DNA of 64,000 nt from Streptomyces sp. NBC_00510 (GCA_036013505.1 CP107851.1:5912501-5976500), one strand, 5' to 3'; counted from the first letter of the stretch, positions 48,701 to 57,161 are shown. Program-made: numbers and translations. Notes: generated from the letters alone by a model not told the origin.

Positions 48701-48790
48701 GGGAGTGCCCGCGGGCGCGGTGACCAGCACGTCGCAGGAGCGCGCCGCGCGGCCGCCGCGCGGCCCGAGAACGGTCAGCCGGATCTGCAT
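45704..48790 (-). CDS. FHA domain protein with FtsK/SpoIIIE-type ATPase domains
   Basis: The 1028-residue cytoplasmic protein starts MQIRLTVLGPRGGRAARSCD, a ubiquitin-like YukD-type opening. An FHA domain follows (about 105-180; IRVGRSADADVPLDDPDVSR, STNGTTLDG), which should bind phosphothreonine. A Pro-rich linker leads to a degenerate FtsK-type ATPase module (about 430-690; VLGLAGPRPRLSG in place of Walker A). An active module comes last, with Walker A VGGAAGSGKTELL (about residue 705-717) and Walker B RLVVVVDDFDVLV. The layout recalls the EccC ATPases of type VII secretion but has no membrane helices. It is divergent from two Ser/Thr kinase genes, which could phosphorylate its FHA ligand. 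Confidence 0.88.
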   Translation of the reverse strand: MQIRLTVLGPRGGRAARSCDVLVTAPAGTPLSAVAGALASGSGGSGQPARAGKSTPPLYAGAERLDPATAVLGVPPLLDGAVLSLHSPADGHDGGRPTAAARLHVVGGPDAGGVHLLQGGRIRVGRSADADVPLDDPDVSRLHCAITVDGEGRVTVVDLGSTNGTTLDGAPVGERAVPFPAGTLLRIGESTLRLEPTPPGSAVPPPPASVPAVPDAEGHLQVSLPPTSWPDSGPVATWRPARPADGTGERPAARDAVPADGPTTTGTGAGNVGVDALAAPAPGPGPAEGAPGTPARRDTPQRGLSEQTRTVALPQGRRGGGKAAEAGSRMAGAIGGWARRLAAGRGAPGADGPGGGGTTYDQADAAALRERWPDPAAVLLTALGPGPRLWERALGHPDLLTVRLGTADLTAEDGFRTLPAVPFTVDLRDPHTHVLGLAGPRPRLSGLARAVIAQLCALHPPGVLEVVLVNADRSRPAEQRAEEWGWLNWLPHLRPAHGQDCRLLTATDREQAEARVSEVVRRIEEGPLGTGWATASPEEVAEAAARREGPYTLLVVDGDPGSAYLREATGRIAAAGPSVGVHLLCLAESPERLAAGCGAVAVLEGDVATTLRMEPHGPEHMTMEAVSAAWAERFARALAPLREGDAAAPRRTRSALPPTARLLDELDLALATPAKIATRWAEPAPSGGAAAAVLGAGPEGRVLVDLVGEGPHLLVGGAAGSGKTELLRSVAAALSAGERPDRLALVLVDGAGSERGEGLRTCTDLPHVSTYLSASDPVRMREFAQALTAELRRRDELLDGGDFAQWHERRRLPAVPRQVEPGHAPAGAADPQVRGAVRVRTRTTEPLPRLVVVVDDFDVLVAPALGSPGRPAAGSVVRALEGVARDGERLGVHLVAATGRPERTAGTDTDDAARLRIALRTEEPESAALLVAVEEPATVDDALPGRGYLRRPDGAVTAFQAGRVSGRIPRTATLRPTVVPLEWERMGDPPTRRPVRELGNGPTDLALLASALQRAAESAAADPVPPLL

Positions 48791-49157
48791 CTCCGTCCAC
48801 GGTCCCTTCTGCCCGGATCCACCGCGGTGCGGGCCCCCGACCCCACCCCGCCGTGCCCGGGACGTCGACACGTACAAGAACGGACCGGCGGGCTCCCCTT
48901 GCTCGGCTGACCCAGCCGGCTCGGCGATGCGCGTTCCGCGACACGCATCCTCCCACCCGCCGCCGACAGCTCGCCGCCGGTGCCCACCTTTGCGATCTTG
49001 AATGGTCAGCATTGGGCGGAAAAAGCAACCAAACGACCGTACCCCGCGTCCTAACCCCACACCCGCCCCGTACCGGAACGCAGCCCCGCTCCCACGTGGC
49101 GGCACTACAGTGGGCGAAACAGGCCACGGACCAGGCCAAGATCCAGGGAGCGCGAAC
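48791..49157. other. Divergent promoter region, FHA-ATPase / Ser-Thr kinase
   Basis: No gene is seen in these 367 bases. The middle (about 48985-49035) is A+T-richer than its surroundings and is the likely promoter zone. TACAGT at 49106-49111 lies 46 bases before the kinase start and could be a -10 element. No convincing -35 pairs with it. Confidence 0.5.
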
Positions 49158-50948
49158 GTGCGGCCGGTAGGCAGCAAATACGAACTGGTGGAGCCGCTCG
49201 GGCGCGGAGCCACGGGCACCGTGTGGCGGTCCCAGGTGCGGGACACCGGCGAGGTCGTCGCGATCAAGGTGCTCAAGGAGGAGCTGGCGGGCGATCCCGA
49301 CATCGTCATGCGCTTCCTCCGGGAGCGGTCGGTCCTGCTGAGGCTGCGCCACCCGCACATCGTCCGGGTCCGCGACCTGGTCGTTGAGGGTGAGCTGCTC
49401 GCCCTGGTGATGGACCTGGTCGAGGGTCCCGACCTCTACCGCTACCTGCGCGAGAACGGCCCGTTCTCGCCGGTCGGCGGCGCCCTGCTGACCGCCGCCG
49501 TGGCCGACGCGCTGGCCGCCAGCCACGCCGACGGCGTGGTCCACCGCGACCTCAAGCCCGCCAACGTCCTGCTCGCCACCGTCGCCGGCCCGGACGGCAC
49601 CCAGCAGATGCACCCGATGCTGACCGACTTCGGCATCGCGCGGCTGGCGGACTCGCCCGGCGTCACCCGCACCCACGAGTTCGTCGGCACGCCCGCCTAC
49701 ATAGCGCCGGAGTCGGCCCAGGGCCGTCCGCAGACCTCCGCGGTGGACATCTACGGCGCCGGCATCCTCCTGTACGAACTGGTCACCGGCCGCCCGCCGT
49801 TCCGGGGCGAGAGCGCGCTCGAAGTGCTGCACCAGCACCTGAGCGAGGAGCCGCGCCGTCCCTCCACCGTGCCCGAACCGCTGTGGACGGTGATAGAGCG
49901 CTGCCTGCGCAAGGAGCCCGGCGAACGCCCGAGCGCGGAGAACCTGGCGCGCGCCCTGCGCGTCGTCGCGGCGGGCGTGGGCGTGCACTCCTCCCCGGCG
50001 CAGTCCGAGGCGGCGCTCGGCGTCGCCGCGCTGCTCGCGCCGGACCCGGCACCGGCCACCGTCCCGGACACCCCGCTCGTCCCGCCGGGCACCGCCGACC
50101 CCACCCAGGTGCTGCCGAACCGGTCGCCCGTCGGCGCGTACGACGCGTACGACCCCAATGCCGCCACCAGCGTCCTGCCCGCCTCGGCGGGGGGCGCCGC
50201 CGACGCGACCCGGGTGATCCCGGGCGGCTCGGCACCGACCGCGTCCGGCGACGGCACCCGGGTGATGCCGCCGGTGCCGGACGGGCCGCCGGACTCCGGT
50301 GTCCCGCAGGGCCCGCATCCGTGGGAGTCGCAGCTCAACCGCGCCCGTGCGCGCGCCGAGCAGACCGAGATCCAGTACCTGGACCCGGAGCAGGACCCGC
50401 TGCGCCGCAGGCCGCGCCGGCAGCCCGCCGCCCAGCAGCCGCAGCAGCCGCAGCAGCCTCCCCAGGCGTACCAGCAGCGGCCGCAGCAGCCCCCTCAGTA
50501 CCGGCAGCCCTCGCAGCCCGCCTACGCCCCGCAGCCGCATCCGCAGCAGTACGGCCAGCAGTCGCAGCCCCAGCCCCAGCAGTACGCGCCGCGGCCGCAG
50601 CAGCCCGCGCCGCGCTACGAGCAGCCGCAGCACCAGCGGTACGAGCCGCAGCGCCCGCCCGCGCCCGAGCCGGCACCGCGCCGTGAGCCGCGCCCCCGCA
50701 GCGCCAACCCGATGAAGATCCCGGGACTGGGGTGCCTCAAGGGCTGCTTCACGATGATCGTCGTGCTGGTCGTGATCTTCATGCTGGCCTGGTACCTCAC
50801 CCCCCTGCAGGACTGGCTGAACACGGGCAAGGGCCTGTGGGACACCGTGACCGGCTGGATCAGCGAGGTGTGGAACTGGGTCTCCACCATCGGTGACACC
50901 GCCAACAGCGCCCCGGACGTCCCGAACGTCCCCGGCGGCAACCAGTAG
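49158..50948 (+). CDS. Membrane-anchored Ser/Thr protein kinase with Gln/Pro-rich linker
   Basis: This 596-residue Hanks-type kinase has the Gly loop GRGATGTVW (15-23), ATP-binding Lys37, catalytic Asp131 in VVHRDLKPANV, DFGIA and GTPAYIAPE. Residues about 270-430 are disordered and Thr-rich. About 430-515 is a Gln/Pro/Tyr-rich segment. A membrane helix lies at about 530-547 (FTMIVVLVVIFMLAW), followed by a short outside tail of about 48 residues with several Trp. There are no PASTA repeats. I chose the GTG at 49158, with AGGGAG seven bases before it. With the next gene it corresponds to the tandem kinase pair (pkaA/pkaB) known from S. coelicolor; which member is which is not certain. Confidence 0.92.
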   Translation: MRPVGSKYELVEPLGRGATGTVWRSQVRDTGEVVAIKVLKEELAGDPDIVMRFLRERSVLLRLRHPHIVRVRDLVVEGELLALVMDLVEGPDLYRYLRENGPFSPVGGALLTAAVADALAASHADGVVHRDLKPANVLLATVAGPDGTQQMHPMLTDFGIARLADSPGVTRTHEFVGTPAYIAPESAQGRPQTSAVDIYGAGILLYELVTGRPPFRGESALEVLHQHLSEEPRRPSTVPEPLWTVIERCLRKEPGERPSAENLARALRVVAAGVGVHSSPAQSEAALGVAALLAPDPAPATVPDTPLVPPGTADPTQVLPNRSPVGAYDAYDPNAATSVLPASAGGAADATRVIPGGSAPTASGDGTRVMPPVPDGPPDSGVPQGPHPWESQLNRARARAEQTEIQYLDPEQDPLRRRPRRQPAAQQPQQPQQPPQAYQQRPQQPPQYRQPSQPAYAPQPHPQQYGQQSQPQPQQYAPRPQQPAPRYEQPQHQRYEPQRPPAPEPAPRREPRPRSANPMKIPGLGCLKGCFTMIVVLVVIFMLAWYLTPLQDWLNTGKGLWDTVTGWISEVWNWVSTIGDTANSAPDVPNVPGGNQ

Positions 50949-50956
50949 CGGCGTGC

Positions 50957-50984
50957 GGCGGCGCCCCCGGCCGGGGGCGCCGCC
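50957..50984 (+). terminator. 28-bp palindrome after the first kinase gene
   Basis: GGCGGCGCCCCCGG followed directly by its complement forms a perfect 28-bp palindrome 8 bases after the stop codon. It would fold as a terminator-like hairpin without a T tract. Confidence 0.6.
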
Positions 50985-51235
50985 AGCCGCGCCCCCAACT
51001 GAGCGCGCCGGGGCGGCGGATGACGTGGCGCCACCCGCGTGCGGGGCCCGGTTCCGTCAACGCCGAGCGGTGCGCCGTCACCTCTCCGATCCGCCGATGT
51101 TGGTGATTTGTCGACTTCTGGAGGGTGATTTCTCCCGGAGAAGCCGCACTCACCCCTGACAGGTTCCCCCAACCGGCTCGCATCCGCGTAGCTTTGTCGC
51201 CAACACGACGGCACGTCGGAGGAGTCGGAGCAGCC

Positions 51236-53383
51236 TTGGGACGGAAGATCGGCAGCCGGTACACCGCACACCAGGTGCTGGGGCGGGGTTCCGCCGGCAC
51301 GGTGTGGCTGGGCGAGGGCCCCGAAGGCCCGGTCGCCATCAAGCTGCTGCGCGAGGACCTCGCCTCCGACCAGGACCTCGTCGGCCGCTTCGTCCAGGAG
51401 CGCACGGCCCTGCTGGCGCTCCACCACCCGCACATCGTCGGCATCCGCGACCTGGTGGTCGACGGTTCCGACCTCGCGCTCGTCATGGAACTCGTCCGCG
51501 GCACGGACCTGCGCTCCCGGCTGGAGCGCGAACGCAGGCTCACCCCCGAGGCGGCCGTCTCCATCACCGCGGACGTCGCGGACGGCCTGGCCGCGGCCCA
51601 CGCCGCGGGCGTCGTCCACCGCGACGTCAAGCCGGAGAACGTCCTGCTGGACTCCGCCGCCCCGCCCGGACCGGGCGGGGCGCCCCCGGCACTGCTCACC
51701 GACTTCGGCATCGCCCGGCTGGTCGACTCCCCGCGCCGCACCCGGGCCACCCGCATCATCGGCACCCCCGACTACCTGGCCCCGGAGATCATCGAAGGTC
51801 TGCCGCCGCGTGCCTCCGTCGACATCTACGCCCTCGCCACCGTCCTGTACGAGCTGCTCGCCGGCTTCACCCCGTTCGGCGGCGGTCACCCGGGCGCGGT
51901 GCTGCGCCGGCACGTCACCGAGTCCGTCGCGCCGCTGCCCGACCTGCCCGACGAGCTGTGGCAGTTGCTCTCCCAGTGCCTGGCCAAGGCCCCCGCCTCC
52001 CGGCTGAGGGCGGCCGAGGTCGGCGCGCGGCTGCGCGAGCTGCTGCCCGCGCTCGCCGGGCTGCCCCCGCTGGAGGTGGACGCGCCCGGCGACCACCACG
52101 GCGAGGACGCGTACGACCGGGAGCCCGGTTCCGTCGCCGAGCCGTACGACCCGCCGGCCGGCCAGCCACGTGGTGCCGTGCCCCTGGTCCGTGGCTCCGC
52201 ACCCGACTCGACGCGTGACACGCACACCAGCATCAAGCTGCCCACCGCCGAGGAGCTGGCCGGCGGCGGGGCCGCCGCGATGCCCGGCCAGCGCGCCCGG
52301 CACCGCCACCGGGCCGTCCCCGACGCGCTCCAGCGCCGCCGCGTCAAGATCGGCGCCGCGGCGGCGGCCGCCCTGGTCGTCGGGCTCGGCGGCTGGGCGA
52401 TCGCGGCCTCCGGCTCCGACGACGACGGCGGCTCCAACAGCCGGGAGGACAAGCCGTCCGGGCAGGCCTCGACCACCCCGACCGCCCCCACCGGCGCCGC
52501 CGCCTCCCCGCAGGGCGCGGTCAGCACCCCGGCGGGCACCGCCGAGGACGCGGCGCTGCGCTGGTCCGGCTACACGGCGCTGCCCGGCTTCCCGGACCGC
52601 GACGTCCACCCGGTCGGCGGCCCCCGCGCGATCTCCGTCTCCGGTACGACGTACGTGTTCACCCGGGGCAGCGACAAGAACGTCTGGTACCTGGTCTCCG
52701 GCACCTGGCACCGGCTCACCGGGATAAGCGTCGCCGACGACCCCTCGGTCGTCTCCTCGCGCGCCGGGCAGCTGGACGTCTTCGCCCTCGGCACCGACCA
52801 CAAGGTCTACCGCCGCACCCTCAGCGGCGGCGCGTGGGGCGACTGGTACCAGGTCGACCAGCCCGCCCGTTTCACCACGACCCCCGCCGCCGCGTCCTCC
52901 GTGCCCGGCCGGATCGACCTGGTGGGCTGCTCCGGCGGTGACCTCGTCACCTCCTCCTGGGTCGACGGCCGCTGGAACGCCTGGGCGCTGGTCCCCACCG
53001 CGGGCCGGGTCACCGCCGCTCCCGGGCTGGTCTCGGCCGCGTCGGGCACCCTGGACGCCTTCGCCGTCCGCAAGGCCGACGGCGCCGTGCTGCGCCTGCC
53101 GTACGTGAACGGCGCCTGGCGCCCCTCCGAGATCGTCACGGGCCTGGACGCCACGGGCCGCCCCGAACCCGCCGTCTCCGGCGGCCGGCTCTTCGTCCTC
53201 GCCCCCGCCGACGACGGGGCCCTGGCCGCCGCCGTCTCCGACGGCGGCACGTGGACGCCGGTGCCGCTGTCCGCCAGTACCCCCTCCCACCCCGGTCTGA
53301 CCACGGCGGACGACACCCTGACCCTGTACCTGCGCCGCGCCGACGGCACGCTCGCCCACGCGTCGGCCCCCGTCCCCGTCTGA
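51236..53383 (+). CDS. Ser/Thr protein kinase with extracellular beta-propeller-like domain
   Basis: The 715-residue transmembrane kinase has the Gly loop GRGSAGTVW (16-24), Lys36, catalytic Asp130 in VVHRDVKPENV, DFGIA and GTPDYLAPE. The helix at about 370-392 (GAAAAAALVVGLGGWAIAA) is followed by a Ser/Thr/Pro linker. Residues about 435-715 are built from repeats such as LDVFALGTDHKVYRRTLSGG and LDAFAVRKADGAVLRLPYVN, each about 45 residues long. They resemble PLL-lectin-type propeller blades. The start is inferred: TTG at 51236, with GGAG six bases before it; upstream in-frame sequence to 51125 looks non-coding. A propeller sensor recalls the PknD layout but with different repeats. Confidence 0.88.
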   Translation: MGRKIGSRYTAHQVLGRGSAGTVWLGEGPEGPVAIKLLREDLASDQDLVGRFVQERTALLALHHPHIVGIRDLVVDGSDLALVMELVRGTDLRSRLERERRLTPEAAVSITADVADGLAAAHAAGVVHRDVKPENVLLDSAAPPGPGGAPPALLTDFGIARLVDSPRRTRATRIIGTPDYLAPEIIEGLPPRASVDIYALATVLYELLAGFTPFGGGHPGAVLRRHVTESVAPLPDLPDELWQLLSQCLAKAPASRLRAAEVGARLRELLPALAGLPPLEVDAPGDHHGEDAYDREPGSVAEPYDPPAGQPRGAVPLVRGSAPDSTRDTHTSIKLPTAEELAGGGAAAMPGQRARHRHRAVPDALQRRRVKIGAAAAAALVVGLGGWAIAASGSDDDGGSNSREDKPSGQASTTPTAPTGAAASPQGAVSTPAGTAEDAALRWSGYTALPGFPDRDVHPVGGPRAISVSGTTYVFTRGSDKNVWYLVSGTWHRLTGISVADDPSVVSSRAGQLDVFALGTDHKVYRRTLSGGAWGDWYQVDQPARFTTTPAAASSVPGRIDLVGCSGGDLVTSSWVDGRWNAWALVPTAGRVTAAPGLVSAASGTLDAFAVRKADGAVLRLPYVNGAWRPSEIVTGLDATGRPEPAVSGGRLFVLAPADDGALAAAVSDGGTWTPVPLSASTPSHPGLTTADDTLTLYLRRADGTLAHASAPVPV

Positions 53384-53468
53384 GCGGCGCGGGACCTCCC
53401 GGCCGGTGGGCCGGGCCGCCCCGGCTCACCGGCGCGGCAATGCGCGGCGTGCCGGTACGCTGGGGGAC

Positions 53469-54587
53469 GTGGCAGTCCTGGATGTATCCGAAGAGCTCAA
53501 GTCCCTCTCGTCGACCATGGCCTCGATCGAGGCCGTTCTGGACCTCGACAAGCTGAGGGCCGACATCGCCGTGCTCGAGGAGCAGGCGGCGGCGCCGTCG
53601 CTGTGGGACGACCCCGACGCGGCGCAGAAGATCACCAGCAAGCTGTCGCACCTGCAGGCCGAGGTCCGCAAGGCCGAGGCGTTGCGCGGCCGCATCGACG
53701 ACCTCGGGGTGCTCTTCGAGCTCGCCGAGGCCGAGGACGACGCGGACACCCGCGCCGAGGCCGAGACCGAGCTGGAGTCGGTGCGCAAGGCGCTGGACGA
53801 GATGGAGGTCCGCACCCTCCTGTCCGGCGAGTACGACGCCCGTGAGGCGCTGGTCAACATCCGCGCCGAGGCCGGCGGTGTCGACGCCGCCGACTTCGCC
53901 GAGCAGCTGCAGCGGATGTACCTGCGCTGGTCCGAGCGGCACGGCTACCCAACCGAGATCTACGAGACCTCGTTCGCGGAAGAGGCCGGCATCAAGTCCA
54001 CCACCTTCGTGGTGAAGGCGCCCTACGCCTACGGCACCCTCTCCGTCGAGCAGGGCACCCACCGCCTGGTGCGCATCTCGCCCTTCGACAACCAGGGCCG
54101 CCGCCAGACGTCCTTCGCGGGCGTCGAGGTGCTGCCCGTCGTCGAGCAGAGCGACCACGTCGAGATCGACGAGACCGAGCTGCGGATCGACGTCTACCGC
54201 GCCTCCGGCCCCGGCGGCCAGGGCGTCAACACCACCGACTCCGCGGTCCGGATCACCCACATCCCGACCGGCATCGTGGTCTCCTGCCAGAACGAGCGCT
54301 CGCAGATCCAGAACAAGGCCAGCGCGATGAACGTGCTGCAGGCCAAGCTGCTGGAGCGGCGCCGCCAGGAGGAGCAGGCCAAGATGGACGCCCTCAAGGG
54401 CGACGGCGGCAACTCCTGGGGCAACCAGATGCGTTCCTACGTCCTCCACCCGTACCAGATGGTCAAGGACCTGCGGACGGAGTACGAGGTCGGCAACCCC
54501 CAGGGCGTCCTCGACGGCGACATCGACGGCTTCCTCGAGGCGGGCATCCGCTGGCGCAAGCAGCAGGAGCAGGGCGCCGGCGTCTGA
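53469..54587 (+). CDS. prfB: Peptide chain release factor 2
   Basis: RF2 ends translation at UGA and UAA. The 372-residue protein has the SPF anticodon-like tripeptide in ISPFDNQGRRQTSF and the catalytic GGQ in RASGPGGQGVNTTDSAVR. I chose the GTG at 53469 (VAVLDVSEELKSL). The open frame upstream to 53406 is not typical of the family. The gene has no internal UGA, so the autoregulatory frameshift used in many other bacteria is absent. A strong hairpin follows it. Confidence 0.96.
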   Translation: MAVLDVSEELKSLSSTMASIEAVLDLDKLRADIAVLEEQAAAPSLWDDPDAAQKITSKLSHLQAEVRKAEALRGRIDDLGVLFELAEAEDDADTRAEAETELESVRKALDEMEVRTLLSGEYDAREALVNIRAEAGGVDAADFAEQLQRMYLRWSERHGYPTEIYETSFAEEAGIKSTTFVVKAPYAYGTLSVEQGTHRLVRISPFDNQGRRQTSFAGVEVLPVVEQSDHVEIDETELRIDVYRASGPGGQGVNTTDSAVRITHIPTGIVVSCQNERSQIQNKASAMNVLQAKLLERRRQEEQAKMDALKGDGGNSWGNQMRSYVLHPYQMVKDLRTEYEVGNPQGVLDGDIDGFLEAGIRWRKQQEQGAGV

Positions 54588-54613
54588 CGCGTCGTCAACG
54601 TCCCGGACTTCCA

Positions 54614-54640
54614 CGACTGCCGCCCGACGGGCGGCAGTCG
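54614..54640 (+). terminator. prfB terminator hairpin
   Basis: CGACTGCCGCCC (54614-54625), a GAC loop and the exact complement (54629-54640) form a perfect 12-bp stem, 26 bases after the prfB stop. Confidence 0.8.
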
Positions 54641-54940
54641 TCGCGTTCCGGGGCAGCCGAGCCCGCACGGGGGTGGCGCGGCTCCGGCCACGGAGGCGTG
54701 CGCGGACGGTCCGGCCCGGGCGCCGACGGTGCCGACCGCACCGTCGTCGGCGGCAGCGGATTGGTCACCCAGGGTCACGGCAACGCGAGCCGGCCGGGGT
54801 GCCGCCACGACGCTCGCGGGCGGGTGCCGGCTTCCGCCCGACGCCCCGCCTGACCGGCTGCGGCCACGACTGCGCGCTGCGAGGCCCACACCCGGACCCG
54901 GGAGCCCCCGTGCGTCCACGGGAGGCCCGGGAACGCCGCA

Positions 54941-54973
54941 GGGGCCCGCAGCGTCGAATGCGCCGCGGGCCCC
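54941..54973 (-). terminator. Terminator hairpin of the small zinc-ribbon gene
   Basis: GGGGCCCGC (54941-54949) pairs with GCGGGCCCC (54965-54973). It lies 27 bases after the minus-strand stop at 55000. Confidence 0.6.
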
Positions 54974-54999
54974 CGTGCTTGCTGTCTGTGTGCGCCGCG

Positions 55000-55191
55000 C
55001 TACACGGCGGCCTCGTGCACCACCCACGCCACCGCGAGCAGGGCGACCAACAGGGCGATCAGTGCCGCCGGGGAGATGGCCGCGAAGGGGTTCTCCTGCT
55101 GCATGCGGGCGCGGTGGGCGCGGCAGACCGCACAGCGGCCCTCGCTGACGGGGCCGGCGCAGTTGGCGCACACCAGTCGGTCGACTGTCAT
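55000..55191 (-). CDS. Small zinc-ribbon single-pass membrane protein
   Basis: The 63-residue protein starts MTVDRLVCANCAGPVSEG. Two CxxC pairs (Cys8/Cys11 and Cys20/Cys23) suggest a zinc ribbon. A C-terminal membrane helix lies at about 40-60 (PAALIALLVALLAVAWVV). The start is the ATG at 55189-55191, with GGAGG eight bases before it; longer in-frame starts upstream lack such a site. No function is known. It is divergent from ftsE, which may be chance or may point to a small partner of a membrane complex. Confidence 0.8.
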   Translation of the reverse strand: MTVDRLVCANCAGPVSEGRCAVCRAHRARMQQENPFAAISPAALIALLVALLAVAWVVHEAAV

Positions 55192-55465
55192 GCGGTGGCC
55201 TCCTCCCAGGCGGCCTGGCGGCCGCTCCATGAACAACGCGCGACAGGGGCGGTACGTTCCCGAGCCCCCGACCACTGTGCCAGTTTCCGGGACGCTCGGC
55301 GCGCCCCGCGTGATTCCTGCGACTCCGAAGAGTGACGCATGTGGCCAATGCCTGCTTTGTCCCCCCGTGGTCGATGGATAAACCCGTCATCCCGGACCGC
55401 GGACTGCGCGGGCCGCGGCCATTCGCGTAAGGTCGCCTCCGATCCCCTGTATCCGGAGTGCGACC

Positions 55466-56155
55466 GTGATCCGATTCGACAACGTCACCAAGACCTACCC
55501 CCGGCAGAACCGTCCTGCACTTCGGGACGTGTCGCTGGAAATCGAGAAGGGTGAATTCGTCTTCCTGGTGGGCTCCTCCGGCTCCGGGAAGTCGACCTTC
55601 CTGCGGCTGATCCTGCGCGAGGAGCGGACGGACACCGGCATGGTGCACGTCCTCGGCAAGGACCTCGCGCGGCTGTCCAACTGGAAGGTGCCGCAGATGC
55701 GGCGCCAGTTGGGCACCGTCTTCCAGGACTTCCGCCTGCTGCCCAACAAGACGGTCGCGGAGAACGTGGCGTTCGCCCTCGAGGTGATCGGCAAGCCGCG
55801 CGGCACCATCCGCAAGACGGTCCCCGAGGTGCTCGACCTCGTCGGCCTCGGCGGCAAGGAGGACCGCATGCCGGGCGAGCTGTCCGGTGGTGAGCAGCAG
55901 CGCGTGGCGATCGCCCGGGCGTTCGTCAACCGCCCGATGCTGCTGATCGCGGACGAGCCCACGGGAAACCTCGACCCGCAGACCTCCGTGGGCATCATGC
56001 GGCTGCTGGACCGCATCAACCGGACCGGCACCACCGTGGTGATGGCCACCCACGACCAGAACATCGTCGACCAGATGCGCAAGCGCGTCATCGAGCTCGA
56101 GAAGGGGCGACTGGTCCGCGACCAGTCCCGCGGCGTCTACGGCTACCAGCACTGA
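55466..56155 (+). CDS. ftsE: Cell division ATP-binding protein FtsE
   Basis: FtsE is the ATPase of the FtsEX complex, which activates peptidoglycan hydrolases during division. The 229-residue protein has Walker A GSSGSGKST (about 36-44), the Q-loop VFQDFRLLPNKT, the signature LSGGEQQRV and Walker B LLIADEPTGNLDP. The start is GTG. ftsX follows after 44 bases. Confidence 0.96.
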   Translation: MIRFDNVTKTYPRQNRPALRDVSLEIEKGEFVFLVGSSGSGKSTFLRLILREERTDTGMVHVLGKDLARLSNWKVPQMRRQLGTVFQDFRLLPNKTVAENVAFALEVIGKPRGTIRKTVPEVLDLVGLGGKEDRMPGELSGGEQQRVAIARAFVNRPMLLIADEPTGNLDPQTSVGIMRLLDRINRTGTTVVMATHDQNIVDQMRKRVIELEKGRLVRDQSRGVYGYQH

Positions 56156-56199
56156 GCCTGGGCCCCGCCCTGCACACCGCAGCCTTCTGAAAGGACAAC

Positions 56200-57117
56200 A
56201 TGCGCGCCCAGTTCGTGCTCTCGGAGATCGGCGTCGGTCTCCGGCGCAACCTCACCATGACCTTCGCGGTCATCGTCTCCGTGGCCCTCTCGCTCGCGCT
56301 CGCCGGCGGCTCGTGGCTCGCCCGCGAGCAGGTCGACTCGATGAAGGGCTACTGGTACGACAAGGTCCAGGTGTCGATCTTCCTCTGCAACAAGAACGAC
56401 GCCAAGACCGACCCCAACTGCACCAAGGGCGCCGTCACCGAGGAGCAGAAGCAGGACATCGAGAAGCAGCTCAAGGCGCTGCCGCTCGTGGACAAGTACT
56501 TCCACGAGAGCGCGGAGGACGCCTACAAGCACTACAAGGAGCAGTTCTCCGACTCGCCGCTGGCCGACTCGCTCACCCCGGACCAGATGCAGGAGTCGTT
56601 CCGGGTCAAGCTCAAGGACCCGACGAAGTTCCAGGTGGTGGCGAGCGCCTTCCAGGGCCGTCCCGGCGTCCAGGAGGTGCAAGACCAGAAGGCCCTGCTG
56701 GACAACCTGTTCGGGCTGCTCAACGGCATGACGCTGGCCGCGCTGGTGGTGCTGGCGTTCATGCTCGCGGTGGCGATGATGCTGATCGTCAACACGGTGC
56801 GCGTGTCGGCCTTCAGCCGCCGCCGGGAGACGGGGATCATGCGGCTGGTCGGCGCGTCCAGCTTCTACATCCAGATGCCGTTCATCATGGAGGCCGCGTT
56901 CGCCGGTCTGGTCGGCGGTGGCCTGGCCTGTCTGATGCTCCTCGTGGGCCGCTACTTCCTGATCGACCACGGCCTTTCGCTGCAGACCAAGGTGCCGCTG
57001 ATCAACTTCCTCGGCTGGGGCGAGGTGGCACAGGTGCTGCCGCTGGTGCTGGTGGTGGGCATGCTGATGCCCGCGCTGGCGGCCCTGATCGCGCTGCGCA
57101 AATACCTCAAGGTCTGA
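56200..57117 (+). CDS. ftsX: Cell division membrane protein FtsX
   Basis: The 305-residue permease-like partner of FtsE has a cytoplasmic start (MRAQFVLSEIGVGLRRN) and a first helix at about residues 24-42. An extracellular loop of about 130 residues has two cysteines (Cys66 and Cys75 region, FLCNKND...PNCTK), likely a disulfide. Three further helices follow, from about 175 onward. In actinobacteria the loop recruits hydrolases such as RipC-type enzymes. A strong hairpin ends the ftsEX unit. Confidence 0.95.
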   Translation: MRAQFVLSEIGVGLRRNLTMTFAVIVSVALSLALAGGSWLAREQVDSMKGYWYDKVQVSIFLCNKNDAKTDPNCTKGAVTEEQKQDIEKQLKALPLVDKYFHESAEDAYKHYKEQFSDSPLADSLTPDQMQESFRVKLKDPTKFQVVASAFQGRPGVQEVQDQKALLDNLFGLLNGMTLAALVVLAFMLAVAMMLIVNTVRVSAFSRRRETGIMRLVGASSFYIQMPFIMEAAFAGLVGGGLACLMLLVGRYFLIDHGLSLQTKVPLINFLGWGEVAQVLPLVLVVGMLMPALAALIALRKYLKV

Positions 57118-57127
57118 TCCGCGCCAA

Positions 57128-57161
57128 GGGCGCTGTACGGCCAACTTTCCGTACAGCGCCC
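57128..57161 (+). terminator. ftsEX terminator
   Basis: GGGCGCTGTACGG (57128-57140) and CCGTACAGCGCCC (57149-57161) form a perfect 13-bp stem with an 8-base loop, 11 bases after the ftsX stop. Confidence 0.8.

Larger units (their letters stand above)
54588..54999. other. prfB downstream region with three hairpins, no gene seen
   Basis: This 412-base gap separates prfB from the small zinc-ribbon gene. It holds hairpins at 54614-54640, 54724-54746 (CGACGGTGC/GCACCGTCG) and 54941-54973. Reading frames here are arginine/proline-rich with no family signature. Confidence 0.6.

Noticed and set aside
53406..53500. Programmed frameshift in prfB
   Set aside because: The coding frame is continuous and no in-frame UGA or slippery CTT-TGA site is present near the start.
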